Source: Paraburkholderia tropica (GTDB taxonomy: Bacteria; Pseudomonadota; Gammaproteobacteria; Burkholderiales; Burkholderiaceae). From it: DNA of 64,000 bases. Of this stretch, positions 1 through 8,262 are shown in pieces. The stretch spans positions 124,001 to 188,000 of the forward strand of contig NZ_CAJZAR010000031.1 in the NCBI RefSeq assembly GCF_914484835.1, written 5' to 3'. The position numbers and the translations under genes were made by a program. How positions within the stretch are numbered: position 1 is the first letter of the stretch; every line of letters begins with the position of its first letter. Below the pieces are notes generated by a model. It had not been told where the DNA came from. It did not search any database and saw nothing but the letters and a program-made list of their open reading frames with translations.

Positions 1-563
1 TCGTCGCGCTTCAACGCTGCGCGCCTAACAGCCTTCGTCCGAATTTTCGTGGCACGTACTTCGCGCCAAAGCTGGAGGGAGAGTTTGAGGGGCGGCCGCG
101 CGCGGAACTTGCGCGTGGTCGTGTAGACGTCAACGCGAAGCGATCGAAACTGAAGGAGGTTGTTGACTCGTTTCCAAGGTTCGTCGAGTGGCTCTATGAA
201 ATAACTCGAACTCCAGGATTGCCCGTGGGTGAGCTCCTTTGGTAGATCGTATTTCCACTCCACCGCGTCATGGTTCGCAAGTATCACAGACGGCCGGTTC
301 TTGCCGACGCGCACAGTCAATATGACGTTTTGAACATTAACTGGAAGCGAGCCGGTATTGACGATCACGATCGCCATTCCATCCCTACGGCCGATAGGAC
401 CAGCTCCCAACTGAATGCTTCGTGCGATCCGAACGCGGAGGCGGGCGCGCTCAGCTCGAACAGAAAAGAAGAGAGAAAGGATTACTGCTCCTGCGGTCGC
501 CACGGCCGAAACCACCTGAGACCAGTCCTGGAGTGTTTGTGGGTAGAAGGGGACGGCGGCCAT
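1..563 (-). CDS. Membrane-anchored hypothetical protein, truncated by the window edge
   Basis: An open frame runs without a stop from an ATG at 563 down to base 1, giving at least 187 residues. Because it has no stop inside the window it is easy to miss. Residues ~15-35 (around QVVSAVATAGAVILSLFFSV) form one transmembrane helix, followed by a basic stretch (RAERARLRVRIAR) and a beta-rich soluble part containing IVIVNTGSLPVNVQNVILTV. That pattern fits an N-terminally anchored protein with an Ig-like fold, but I do not recognise the family. It lies 142 bp downstream of, and on the same strand as, the 706-1236 gene. Its codon use is less GC3-biased than the rest of the window, which fits the proposed dusA-integrated island. 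Confidence 0.7.
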   Translation of the reverse strand, partial: MAAVPFYPQTLQDWSQVVSAVATAGAVILSLFFSVRAERARLRVRIARSIQLGAGPIGRRDGMAIVIVNTGSLPVNVQNVILTVRVGKNRPSVILANHDAVEWKYDLPKELTHGQSWSSSYFIEPLDEPWKRVNNLLQFRSLRVDVYTTTRKFRARPPLKLSLQLWREVRATKIRTKAVRRAALKRD

Positions 564-705
564 CTTCTGAGTGATTTGCGTAAGTTCTAGCGTAGGTTGC
601 TTATCAAACCTTTACTGGATACGGCAGCTAACACTGCTGCATCATCAGCGGCCGCGTTGGCACCCCCTTGCCGTGGCCGGGTAGCGGGGCGCCCCGTGAC
701 ACTGG

Positions 706-1236
706 TTATTTGTAGTGCTCGAGCAGCACGTCGCGCAGCGATGCGTAATTCTTCACGGCCCGCGCATTTGACCCATTTACCGAGGCTTCGATTTGAAAAT
801 CGAACTCAATGCCCGGGCCGTCCAAAGCTTCCTGGGCTTCAGCAAGGCGCGCTTCCGCGTCTGCAATGGGATCCGGACGGCCGATTCGAGTTGTAACCCG
901 GGGTCCTTTTGATCCCTTCCTCACCAGCGCCACTTTGGTTTCCGGTTTCTTCGGATTTGTCTGCTGAAGCTTCAGGATTGCCCAATAGTAAGCGCGCTCC
1001 TGTTCATCGAATTCCAGCACGAACTCCAAATGCTGATACTTCGCCGTCATGCGCGCGGGATATCCTCCCACGACGAGAAATCCTTCCTTTTCAAAATGCG
1101 CTTTGAATTCGCTTGCGGCTGCGCGGAGCGCCGATGCTTTGGCAGTTTCGTTACGCACCCTTAACTGCTGCAGTATCGGGGTTGCGGCGGCCTGTATATC
1201 TGCCAGTTTCTTTTGTGTCGCGAGGTCGAGATCCAT
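706..1236 (-). CDS. Hypothetical protein, probable genomic-island cargo
   Basis: A 176-residue soluble protein with no signal peptide or membrane segment. I chose the ATG at 1236 (MDLDLATQKK) because AAGGAA lies 4 bp upstream; an in-frame ATG at 1269 would add 11 residues but lacks such a site. The N-terminal ~55 residues are helical and charged. The middle contains a FLVVGGYPARMTAKYQHLEF beta segment, then an acidic helix around DAEARLAEAQEAL. I do not recognise a family. Its GC and codon bias are lower than in the core genes to the right, and it lies between the dusA break and the left edge, so it is most simply an island gene. Confidence 0.65.
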   Translation of the reverse strand: MDLDLATQKKLADIQAAATPILQQLRVRNETAKASALRAAASEFKAHFEKEGFLVVGGYPARMTAKYQHLEFVLEFDEQERAYYWAILKLQQTNPKKPETKVALVRKGSKGPRVTTRIGRPDPIADAEARLAEAQEALDGPGIEFDFQIEASVNGSNARAVKNYASLRDVLLEHYK

Positions 1237-1379
1237 GATGTTCCTTACATATGGTGAGGAATTCATCATACCCAGGATCTATCGGTGGTTTGCGCTCAAA
1301 ATTCGTATTCGTGCTACAGCAGTGCTACATAAAATTCTTTCGCCCGCTGTACGCTTTATTTGACGGTACGAATCAGGGA

Positions 1380-1448
1380 TCAGTTGTTCCCATCCATCAT
1401 CGGCGCGACGGAGACGCGGCGGGGGCTGGCAATGGGGGTGGCGGACAT
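1380..1448 (-). pseudogene. dusA: 5' fragment of dusA left at an integration junction
   Basis: From an ATG at 1448 the minus strand encodes 22 codons and a TGA, including SPRRVSVAPMMDG. SPRRVSVAPMMD is the N-terminal signature of tRNA-dihydrouridine synthase A, which continues WTDRHCR in intact proteins. Here the frame breaks immediately after Met-Met-Asp (about position 1390) into unrelated sequence and stops. DusA is normally ~330 residues and makes D20/D20a in tRNA. A break at exactly this codon is the known footprint of elements that integrate into the 5' end of dusA. The rest of dusA should lie beyond the left edge, on the far side of the element. Confidence 0.8.
1384..1402. other. Putative att core of a dusA-integrated element
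   Basis: The dusA homology (CGCCGATGATGGAT on the minus strand) ends within these bases. Everything to the left is unrelated to dusA and of lower GC, while everything to the right is the native upstream region of dusA. A direct repeat of this core is expected at the other island end, outside the window. Confidence 0.6.
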
Positions 1449-1919
1449 GGCAGATGAGGGCGCGACGGGGCGCGGCAGGCGTGAATCAACCTTCTATTTT
1501 ATCGCATGCCATGAGCCGTGCTGGCGCCGATTTTGCGGTGCGGCAGCCGAGGTTCAAGCGGAAAAATCAGGGCCGCAGTGACGTCTTCTTGTCATATAGC
1601 AAGCATATTGCATGGATGGAAGCGCTTCCATCGCTCCCTTTAGTCTGAAAGACCCTTTGCACGTTATGTAATCCGATCGCCTAATGTTGCGTCGCAGAAA
1701 TTTTTTTGGGACGGCTTTTTAGGGTCTGTTCGTCGCTCAGCCAAGCCTGGTTTGGCTCACAGCATTGTTTCCAGAAGCGGAATAGTCAATTCGGTTTATC
1801 GCGATTATTTTCTGATAGTAGGTGTATACACTGAGTCTCACTGACGCGGCTCATGGGTCTGACCTCCCAGGCGCGGCGCCATCCCCGAACCGCAATTGAA
1901 CCTGATTCTGGAGTCCACC
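1449..1919. other. AT-richer intergenic region with two operator-like palindromes
   Basis: This 471-bp stretch holds the native upstream region of dusA (minus strand) and the promoter region of the DUF4148 gene (plus strand). It contains a perfect 18-bp palindrome (1615-1632), a near-perfect 19-bp palindrome at 1739-1757 (AGCCAAGCC-T-GGTTTGGCT, one mismatch) and a possible -10 element TATACA at 1825-1830 inside the palindrome GTGTATACAC. The short open frames here have no coding character. Confidence 0.5.
1615..1632. promoter_or_regulatory. Perfect 18-bp palindrome resembling a LacI-family operator
   Basis: GATGGAAGCGCTTCCATC is a perfect inverted repeat. The central AAGCGCTT with a CG at the dyad axis is typical of LacI/GalR-family operators. 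No LacI-type regulator or sugar gene lies in the window. It sits between the start of the dusA fragment and the DUF4148 gene and could control either direction. Confidence 0.45.
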
Positions 1920-2177
1920 ATGAAGACCAAACTCATCGCAGCGCTGCTGGTCGCAGCTTCCGCTTCTGTTGCCGCTCCGGCGTTCGCCAGCGGCTACGGC
2001 CCGGCACCTTTCTATCGCCCGAACGTCGGCGCACCGGCTTCGCAGCAAGGCCAGAGCGCGCAGACCGTCGCGGCCGAGCGCGCGCAGCAGCAAGGCGTCG
2101 ACGCTGCCTACGGCGGCGTGACCGGTTCGGCGTCGCAGTCGGGCGCTCACGGCTCGCAAGCTTCGCAAGCGCAATAA
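1920..2177 (+). CDS. DUF4148-type small secreted protein
   Basis: An 85-residue protein with a clear Sec signal peptide (MKTKLIAALLVAASASVAAPAFA, cleavage after residue ~23) and a Gln/Ser/Ala-rich mature part. This matches the DUF4148 family of short periplasmic proteins, which is greatly expanded in Burkholderia; their function is unknown. The ATG at 1920 (MKTKLIA) is chosen over an in-frame ATG at 1896 because it begins the signal peptide directly. It is monocistronic, with a strong rho-independent terminator 70 bp downstream. Confidence 0.85.
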   Translation: MKTKLIAALLVAASASVAAPAFASGYGPAPFYRPNVGAPASQQGQSAQTVAAERAQQQGVDAAYGGVTGSASQSGAHGSQASQAQ

Positions 2178-2246
2178 GGGCTGTCCGGCCTGTCAGCTTT
2201 ACGCTCAGGTCGATTTGTTCCGGTCGCCCGCCTGACGGGCGGCACG

Positions 2247-2287
2247 AACGCCGGGTGTCTTCACGACGCCCGGCGTTTTGTTTTTTG
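2247..2287 (+). terminator. Rho-independent terminator of the DUF4148 gene
   Basis: The stem AACGCCGGG/CCCGGCGTT (9 bp, 13-nt loop) is followed by TTGTTTTTT. Confidence 0.85.
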
Positions 2288-2359
2288 GGCGTTGGAAAGC
2301 GTGTCGGAAAAAGCGTCGAAACGCGGGTCAGAAAGCCCGCTTCGATCGGAAAGGCGGCG

Positions 2360-2602
2360 TCAGGACGCGGCGCGCACGCGCTGGTCGATGGCTTCGCGGA
2401 TGCGGTCGAAGGCGGCGTCGAACGCGTTGTCCTGGGTGGGGAAGCGACCGGATGCGATGCCGTCGACCGGCACGTCGGCGTGATTGTCGTCGGTGAGGCT
2501 GTGGATCTTCTGGGTCGTGACGAGAAAGCCCACGTCGTGATCGCCGTCCACGCCGGCGGTCATGTCGAAGCCCATGTACTCGTAGCTGCGTCGGTTTTCC
2601 AT
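2360..2602 (-). CDS. Small hypothetical protein (80 aa)
   Basis: An 80-residue cytosolic protein starting MENRRSYEYMGFDM. The ATG at 2602 is preceded by GAGGAGG at a spacing of 7 bp, which decides the start over a longer frame beginning at 2671. It has alternating strands (YEYMGFDMTAGV, VGFLVTTQKI) and a C-terminal helix (FDAAFDRIREAIDQRV). MENRRSYEY-type proteins are common in Burkholderia as uncharacterised small proteins. It is convergent with the DUF4148 gene, and its function cannot be inferred from the sequence. Confidence 0.75.
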   Translation of the reverse strand: MENRRSYEYMGFDMTAGVDGDHDVGFLVTTQKIHSLTDDNHADVPVDGIASGRFPTQDNAFDAAFDRIREAIDQRVRAAS

Positions 2603-2837
2603 GCCGTGTCCTCCTCGGGCGCACGCGTCGATTCTGGCACGTCCGCGCCATTCGAGCGCCCAGCGAGGCAAGGCGGGGCAGGCGCGCGACGTGCGGACGT
2701 GCTCGGGCCGGCCTCGCCGGGCGCTGTACTACTATGAATCGCGAGGTGTGCGCGCCTGGCGGATTCGCGCGCGGCCGAGGCCGGGCCATCCTCGACGGTA
2801 TTCGACAGGATTCGACAGGCTAACCAGGAGGTGAACA

Positions 2838-3173
2838 ATGCAGAAACGCTTCGTGCTTCTCGCTGCGCTGGCTTTGCCGGCCATGCTGGCTTCGGTATCG
2901 ACGTTCGCGCAGCAGCCGCCGCCCCGTCCGGGCCCGAACGAGTATCACGGCGGCCCGCCGCCGAACCGTCCACCGCCCGATGCGCCGCCGCCGCACGAGT
3001 GGCGCAAGGGCGACCGCCTGCCGCCCGAGTATCGCGATCGCCAATATGTGATCGACGACTGGCGCCAGTACCAGCTCAAACCGCCGCCGCGCGGCTATCA
3101 CTGGGTCGGCGTGAGCGGCCAGTACTATCTGGTGCGCAACTCGAGCTGGGCTGTGGAGCGCGTCGGGCCATAA
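2838..3173 (+). CDS. RcnB-family periplasmic protein
   Basis: A 111-residue protein with a Sec signal peptide (residues 1-24, ending TFAQ), a proline-rich linker (residues ~26-55) and a C-terminal domain ending WRQYQLKPPPRGYHWVGVSG-YYLV, the hallmark of the RcnB family (Ni/Co homeostasis regulator RcnB of E. coli and its relatives). The Shine-Dalgarno AGGAGGTG lies just before the ATG. RcnB modulates nickel/cobalt efflux, but most proteobacterial members have not been tested and no metal transporter is adjacent, so a metal role is only a family-based guess. A terminator follows at once, suggesting a single-gene unit. Confidence 0.85.
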   Translation: MQKRFVLLAALALPAMLASVSTFAQQPPPRPGPNEYHGGPPPNRPPPDAPPPHEWRKGDRLPPEYRDRQYVIDDWRQYQLKPPPRGYHWVGVSGQYYLVRNSSWAVERVGP

Positions 3174-3205
3174 CGGCGACAGGCCTTTGCGGCCCGCGCG
3201 ATCCG

Positions 3206-3237
3206 AGCCGGACCGGTTCTGCCGATCCGGCTTTTTC
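3206..3237 (+). terminator. Rho-independent terminator after the RcnB-like gene
   Basis: The stem AGCCGGA/TCCGGCT, with an inner CCGG/GCCG helix, is followed by TTTTTC. Confidence 0.8.
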
Positions 3238-3336
3238 GTTGGGTCGACCGCCACACGAATTCAGCGCTTCCTGAAAAATTTCGGCCGGCGTGATAGTTTC
3301 GCCGTTCTCCCGCAACCTGATGATGGAAACGCTTCG

Positions 3337-4389
3337 ATGGAATACCGCACACTCGGCGATACGAACGTCAAGGTGAGCCTGATTGGCCTCGGCACGATGA
3401 CGTGGGGCGAACAGAACACCGAGCAAGACGCGCACGAACAGATCGACTACGCGCTCGACCAGGGCGTCACGCTGATCGACGCCGCGGAGATGTATCCGGT
3501 CCCGCCGCGTCCCGAAACGCAAGGGCAGACCGAACGCTTCATCGGCACCTGGCTCGCGCAGCACCGCGCGCGCCGCGAGAACATCGTGCTCGCGACCAAG
3601 ATGGCGGGGCCGGCGCGCCAGCCGCACAATCCGCGTCATATTCGTGGCGAAGGCAATCAGTTCGACCGCAAGAATCTGACCGAAGCGCTCGACGGCAGCC
3701 TCCAGCGCCTGCAGACCGATTACGTCGATCTGTACCAGCTGCACTGGCCCGACCGCAGCACGATGACCTTCGGCCGCCCCAACTATCCGTGGATCGACGA
3801 CGCCTACACGGTGCCGATCGAGGAAACGCTCGCGGTGCTCGCCGATTTCGTGAAAGCGGGCAAGGTGCGCCATATCGGCGTGTCGAACGAGACGCCCTGG
3901 GGCGTCGCCCAGTTTCTGCGCGCCGCCGAAAAGCTCGGCCTGCCGCGCATCGTCAGCATCCAGAATCCGTATAGCCTCGTGAATCGCACGTTCGAAGGCG
4001 GGCTGTCGGAGTTCACGCATCGCGACGGCATCGGCCTGCTCGCGTATTCGCCGCTCGCGTTCGGCTGGCTCTCGGGCAAGTACGAGGGCGGGGCGCGGCC
4101 CGAGGGCGCGCGCATCACGAAGTTCGAGCGCTTCCAGCGTTACAGCAAGCCGCACGCGATCGCGGCCACCTCGCGCTATGTCGCGCTCGCGAAGGAGCAC
4201 GGGCTGTCGCCCGCGCAGTTCGCGCTCGCGTTCGTGAACAGCCGCCCGTTCGTGACGAGCAATCTGATCGGCGCGACGTCGATGGCGCAGCTCAAGGAGA
4301 ACATCGGCAGCGTCGATGTGAAGCTCTCGGCGGACGTGCTCGCGCAGATCGACGCCCTGCACGAGCTTCAGCCGAATCCGGCGCCTTGA
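3337..4389 (+). CDS. tas: Tas-like NADP(H)-dependent aldo-keto reductase
   Basis: A 350-residue TIM-barrel aldo-keto reductase, highly similar along its length to E. coli Tas (AEMYPVPPRPETQG, RLQTDYVDLYQLHWP, HIGVSNETPWGV). The AKR tetrad is intact: Asp48, Tyr53, Lys88 and His136. The cofactor-binding C-terminal segment (LIGATSMAQLKENI) is present. Tas was named for suppressing tyrosine auxotrophy in E. coli, and its natural substrate is uncertain; the reaction would be NADPH-linked carbonyl reduction in the cytosol. The start at 3337 gives the family N-terminus MEYRTLG. It appears monocistronic. Confidence 0.93.
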   Translation: MEYRTLGDTNVKVSLIGLGTMTWGEQNTEQDAHEQIDYALDQGVTLIDAAEMYPVPPRPETQGQTERFIGTWLAQHRARRENIVLATKMAGPARQPHNPRHIRGEGNQFDRKNLTEALDGSLQRLQTDYVDLYQLHWPDRSTMTFGRPNYPWIDDAYTVPIEETLAVLADFVKAGKVRHIGVSNETPWGVAQFLRAAEKLGLPRIVSIQNPYSLVNRTFEGGLSEFTHRDGIGLLAYSPLAFGWLSGKYEGGARPEGARITKFERFQRYSKPHAIAATSRYVALAKEHGLSPAQFALAFVNSRPFVTSNLIGATSMAQLKENIGSVDVKLSADVLAQIDALHELQPNPAP

Positions 4390-4668
4390 TCGCTCGCCGA
4401 CTCCGTCGCTAACTTCAGGCGGGCCACGCGTTCATCCCGCAAACGCGGGCGCAACCCGCCGACCTCGCGCCTCCTGACCCGCGAATCGTCCAACGCCAAC
4501 ATTGGCGATTCGCGAGTCATGCACTACGATGCTGCGCACGCCCGCCGCGCCCCGAGATCGGGGCTGCGGGGACCGATCAGGGCAGGGATCGTCCGATCCG
4601 CTCCGAGCCGGTTTCAGCTGCTTTTTCCCGTTTCACTATCCACACGCCCTTCGCGGAGTCACACCATA

Positions 4669-5757
4669 ATGACCAGCGCACCCGACGCGCCTTCGCCACG
4701 TCCGCCCCAACTGCCGTCCGCGGCGCCTGGCTGGGGCTGGCCCGTTTTCCTTCTGCTGGCGGTCGCCGGTCTGTTTTACGTGAAGTGGTTCCCGTACTAC
4801 CACCGCGCGTTCACGGCCGAGGCCACGCACTCGATCGGCAAGTCGATCCTGATGGGCGGCGAGGCCAGCGCGCCGGTGCCGTCGCTGGCCGCCGCGCTCG
4901 ACTACGCTTTCGCCTACGGCAAGGCGATCTGGCAGGCGATGGTGCTGGGCCTGCTGCTCGGCTCCGGCGTGCAGGCGCTGCTGCCGGTGCAGTGGGTCGC
5001 GCGCGTGCTCGGCCGGCGCGGCTTCGGCAGCGTGGCGGCGGGCGGTCTGCTCGCGGTTCCCGGCATGATGTGCACGTGCTGCGCGGCGCCCGTCGTGGCG
5101 GGCCTGCGCGCGCGTAACGCGTCGACGGGTGGCGCGATCGCCTTCTGGCTCGGCAATTCGGTGCTCAATCCGGCGACGCTTGTGTTCATGGGTTTCGTGC
5201 TCGGCTGGCAGTGGAGCGCGCTGCGTCTCGCGCTGGGTCTGCTGATGGTGTTCGGCCTCGGCTGGCTTGCCAACCGCCTGGTCACGCCCGACGAGGCGCG
5301 CGCCGCCGACGACAACCTCACGCAGCTCGCGCGTCAGCAGGCCGAAGGCGGCAACGCGCTGGTGCGCTGGGCGCGGATTTTCCTGCGCATGGCCGTGCGG
5401 CTCGTGCCCGAATACATCGTGCTGGTGCTGCTGCTGGGCGCGGCGCGCGCGTGGCTGTTTCCGCACATCGGCCCCGATGTCACGAGCAGTCTCGGCTGGA
5501 TTGTCGCCTTCGCGCTGGCGGGCATGCTGTTCGTGATCCCGACTGCGGGCGAAGTGCCGATCATTCAGGCGATGCTCGCGCTCGGCATGGGCGTGGGTCC
5601 GGCCGGCGCGCTGCTGATGACGCTGCCGCCCGTGAGCGTGCCGTCGTTCGCGATGCTCGCGCGCTCGTTCCGCCCGCGCGTGCTTGCGCTGGTCGGCACG
5701 GTGGTCGTGCTGTTCGGCATCGTGGCGGGTCTCGCGGCGGTCGCGCTGGGTTTCTGA
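4669..5757 (+). CDS. ArsP_1/YraQ-family (DUF318) permease
   Basis: A 362-residue inner-membrane protein with ~8-10 hydrophobic segments in two homologous halves. The first half carries GMMCTCCAAPVVAGLRARNAS (Cys135, Cys137, Cys138) and WLGNSVLNPATLVFMGF; the second carries AFALAGMLFVIPTAGEVPIIQ. This layout fits the ArsP_1/UPF0718 permeases, some of which (ArsP) export trivalent organoarsenicals using conserved cysteines in the equivalent motif. No ars gene is nearby, so the substrate is unproven. The start at 4669 (MTSAPDAP) follows GGAGTC; the longer in-frame extension upstream has no membrane or family character. Confidence 0.85.
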   Translation: MTSAPDAPSPRPPQLPSAAPGWGWPVFLLLAVAGLFYVKWFPYYHRAFTAEATHSIGKSILMGGEASAPVPSLAAALDYAFAYGKAIWQAMVLGLLLGSGVQALLPVQWVARVLGRRGFGSVAAGGLLAVPGMMCTCCAAPVVAGLRARNASTGGAIAFWLGNSVLNPATLVFMGFVLGWQWSALRLALGLLMVFGLGWLANRLVTPDEARAADDNLTQLARQQAEGGNALVRWARIFLRMAVRLVPEYIVLVLLLGAARAWLFPHIGPDVTSSLGWIVAFALAGMLFVIPTAGEVPIIQAMLALGMGVGPAGALLMTLPPVSVPSFAMLARSFRPRVLALVGTVVVLFGIVAGLAAVALGF

Positions 5758-5826
5758 GGCGCTAGCAGGCGGTAGCAGGCGGCGCTGCGGCATGCAATGA
5801 CGCGCGCCGCGCCGACGTATCGACGC

Positions 5827-5868
5827 CGAACTCGCGACACCGAACTCGCGACACCGAACTCGCGACGC
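5827..5868. repeat. 14-bp tandem repeat, three copies
   Basis: The unit CGAACTCGCGACAC occurs at 5827-5840 and 5841-5854, and as CGAACTCGCGACGC at 5855-5868. It lies in the 249-bp gap between the permease and the next gene. Confidence 0.9.
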
Positions 5869-6006
5869 CGTGCCCGAAAAATCGGGGTCGGCTGCGGTCA
5901 AAACGTCGCGGGCGCAATGCTACGATGTCGTCATAAGGATCACGCATCAACGACGGGCGGCGGCGGCGCCGTCCGCACAGACGAGGGCTTCGGCCCGGGA
6001 ACCGGC

Positions 6007-6429
6007 ATGGCACAGCAAAAAACCAATCCCAAACTCGAACAGGCGCTGACGCGCGGCGACCTCGCCATCCGTCAGGCCAATTCGGCGCGCGCGACGGCCG
6101 TGTTGCGCGCGCTCGGCAAGATGATCATCGAGGCATCCGCGACCATCGGGGTCGAGGCGAACGCCACGATCCCCGACGGCGATCGCATTTACGATCCCGC
6201 CGACGGTCTCTGGCCGCAGCAGCTGCTGATCTCGCTCGACGGTCCGGTCGAGGACTCCGATCCCGAGGAAATCCGCACGGTGCGCCTGCTCGCGCAGACG
6301 CAGGCGACGATGTTCCGCGTGGAATGGCATCGCGCCGACGGCAAGATCGGGCGTCAGGAAGGCGGCCCGTTCGCGACGGTCGCGTTTATTTCCGACGTCG
6401 ACATTCCCTGGGGCGACGACGAAGAGTGA
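6007..6429 (+). CDS. Conserved-looking hypothetical protein (140 aa)
   Basis: A 140-residue soluble acidic protein starting MAQQKTNPKLEQ, with no signal peptide. The N-terminal half is helical (ALTRGDLAIRQANSARATAVLRALGKMIIEAS), and the C-terminal half is beta-rich (FRVEWHRADGKIGRQEGGPFATVAFISDVDIPW). I do not recognise a family. A frame extension back to 5797 exists but crosses the tandem repeat and looks non-coding, so 6007 is preferred. The gene is convergent with the downstream ABC transporter genes. Confidence 0.7.
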   Translation: MAQQKTNPKLEQALTRGDLAIRQANSARATAVLRALGKMIIEASATIGVEANATIPDGDRIYDPADGLWPQQLLISLDGPVEDSDPEEIRTVRLLAQTQATMFRVEWHRADGKIGRQEGGPFATVAFISDVDIPWGDDEE

Positions 6430-6497
6430 TGCCGCCGCGTGCGCCCGAGCGCACGCGAACGTGACTGGGAAGACGCGCGCAGCACGCCGCGCGTTGC

Positions 6498-7334
6498 TCA
6501 GCGCATCATGCGTCGACGGAACAGGATCGACGCGACCCCGAACGGCACCAGCACGTAGAACACCAGCACGGCCAGATGCAGCGCCGCGTGCTCGACGGGA
6601 CGCCCGAGCATGGCCGGGCGAATCAGTTCGACGGCGTGCGCGAGCGGCAGCATCAGCGTGATGTGCTGCGCGGCCGCGGGCAGTTGCGCGATCGGGAAGA
6701 ACACGCCCGAGAGCAGCAGCATCGGCGTGAGCACGAGCGTCTGATAGAACATGAAGAAGTCGTAGGACGGCGCGAGCGCGGTGACGATCATCGCGCAGCT
6801 CGCGAACGCGAGGCCCGCGAGCGCGATCACGGGCAGCGCGAGCAGCATCGACGGAAAGCTCGCATAGCCGAGCAGACCCGCCACGATCATGATGGCCGCG
6901 CCCGAGAGCATCGACTTGCTGGCGGCCCACATCACCTCACCGAGCACCACGTCGCCGAGCGAGAGCGGCGTGTGCATGATCGCCTCCCACGTGCGCTGCA
7001 CGTGCATGCGCGAAAAGCCCGAGTACATCGACTCGAAGCTCGCCGACATCATCACCGACGACGACACCGTGCCCGCCGCGAGAAAGGCGATGTACGAGAC
7101 GCCGTCGACGTGACCGACCATCAGCCCGAGACCGAAGCCCAGACCGAACAGATAGATCATCGGATCGGCGAGATTGCCGAACATCGACGCGAGCGCGAGC
7201 TTGCGCCACACGAGATAGTTGCGGCGCCACACGGCGATCCAGTGCGTCGCGTTCGAGGGCAGGGCCGCGCGCGGCTCGCGCAGGGGCGGCTGGGCGCGTT
7301 GCGTGTCGGGCGGGTTGTGCGTGCGTGTCTGCAT
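6498..7334 (-). CDS. ABC-2 type exporter permease, NodJ family
   Basis: A 278-residue membrane protein with six predicted helices after a ~45-residue cytoplasmic N-terminus. Segments such as [42 protein letters not shown] and [18 protein letters not shown] are typical of NodJ-like ABC-2 permeases. It starts 19 bp after the stop of the ATPase gene and forms one transporter with it. In rhizobia NodIJ exports lipochitooligosaccharides; the many Burkholderia relatives lie outside nod clusters and their substrates are unknown. No nod genes are present here, so I do not assign a nodulation role. Confidence 0.9.
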   Translation of the reverse strand: MQTRTHNPPDTQRAQPPLREPRAALPSNATHWIAVWRRNYLVWRKLALASMFGNLADPMIYLFGLGFGLGLMVGHVDGVSYIAFLAAGTVSSSVMMSASFESMYSGFSRMHVQRTWEAIMHTPLSLGDVVLGEVMWAASKSMLSGAAIMIVAGLLGYASFPSMLLALPVIALAGLAFASCAMIVTALAPSYDFFMFYQTLVLTPMLLLSGVFFPIAQLPAAAQHITLMLPLAHAVELIRPAMLGRPVEHAALHLAVLVFYVLVPFGVASILFRRRMMR

Positions 7335-7353
7335 GGTGTCGGTCGTGAGCGGC

Positions 7354-8262
7354 TCAGTCCTGCATCTCGCGGCCCGTGAGCCGCAGGAAAACGTCTTCGA
7401 GATTCGCGGGCCGGTGCAGATAGCGCAGGTCCGAACGGTGGCGCAGCCGCGCATGCACGGGCGCCGGGTCGTCGACATAGCAGAACAGCGTTTCGCCGCT
7501 GATTTCGGTGCGCTTCGCGAAGGGCGCGAGTTCGTCGCGCAGCACGCCCGGTTCCGGGCCGTAGACTTCGATCACGTCGCAGCCGATTTCGGTTTCGATC
7601 AGCGATTTCGGCGCGCCCTCGGCGATCTTGCGGCCTTCCTCGATCACGCAAACGCGATTGCACAATCGTTCGGCCTCCTCCATGAAATGCGTCGTGAGGA
7701 GAATGGTCTTGCCGCGCGCGAGCAGCGAGCGCAGCCGCTCCCAGATCAGATGGCGCGCCTGCGGGTCGAGGCCCGTGGTGGGTTCGTCCATCACGAGCAC
7801 GTCGGGATCGTTGACGAGCGCGCGCGCGAGCGTGAGGCGCCGGCGCATGCCGCCGGACAGTTCGCCGACGCGCGCGTCGGCCTTGCTTTCGAGGCGCGCG
7901 AATTCGAGCAGCGGCGCAACGAGATCCTGCGTCTGGCGCGACGAGAGCCCGAAGTAGCGGCCGAACACGAGCAGGTTCTCGCGCACGGTGAAATCGGGAT
8001 CGAGATTGTCGAACTGCGGCACGACGCCGACGCGGGCCCGCGCATGACGCGCGCGAGCGGGGACGGGTTCGCCGCACAGGCTGATGCGGCCCGCATCCGG
8101 CGACACGATGCCGAGCAGCATGCGCAGCGTGGTGGTTTTGCCCGCGCCGTTCGGACCGAGCAGTCCGAAACATTCGCCGGGGACGACGTCGAACGACAGG
8201 CCGTTCACGACCGTCCTGTCTCCATAGTGTTTGATGACCTGCTCGAATTCGATGGCGGGCAT
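7354..8262 (-). CDS. ABC transporter ATP-binding protein, NodI family
   Basis: A 302-residue ATPase. Walker A is GPNGAGKTT (residues ~36-44), the signature is [15 protein letters not shown], and Walker B is [13 protein letters not shown] with the following switch H in [16 protein letters not shown]-terminal ~70-residue extension with [14 protein letters not shown]-like features is typical of the NodI/drug-exporter subfamily. It is the first gene of a two-gene minus-strand operon with the NodJ-like permease. The ATG at 8262 ([14 protein letters not shown]) gives the normal family length. Confidence 0.93.
   Translation of the reverse strand: MPAIEFEQVIKHYGDRTVVNGLSFDVVPGECFGLLGPNGAGKTTTLRMLLGIVSPDAGRISLCGEPVPARARHARARVGVVPQFDNLDPDFTVRENLLVFGRYFGLSSRQTQDLVAPLLEFARLESKADARVGELSGGMRRRLTLARALVNDPDVLVMDEPTTGLDPQARHLIWERLRSLLARGKTILLTTHFMEEAERLCNRVCVIEEGRKIAEGAPKSLIETEIGCDVIEVYGPEPGVLRDELAPFAKRTEISGETLFCYVDDPAPVHARLRHRSDLRYLHRPANLEDVFLRLTGREMQD

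Noticed and set aside
270-590. 106-codon plus-strand frame near the left edge
   Set aside because: It is antisense to the better-supported minus-strand gene with a transmembrane helix, and lacks coding character.
1853-2737. 294-codon plus-strand frame
   Set aside because: It overlaps the DUF4148 gene, a terminator and the 80-aa minus-strand gene; it is a high-GC shadow frame.
6498-8262. Nodulation factor exporter nodIJ
   Set aside because: Family similarity is clear but no nod genes are present, and NodIJ-type exporters are common in non-nodulating Burkholderiaceae.
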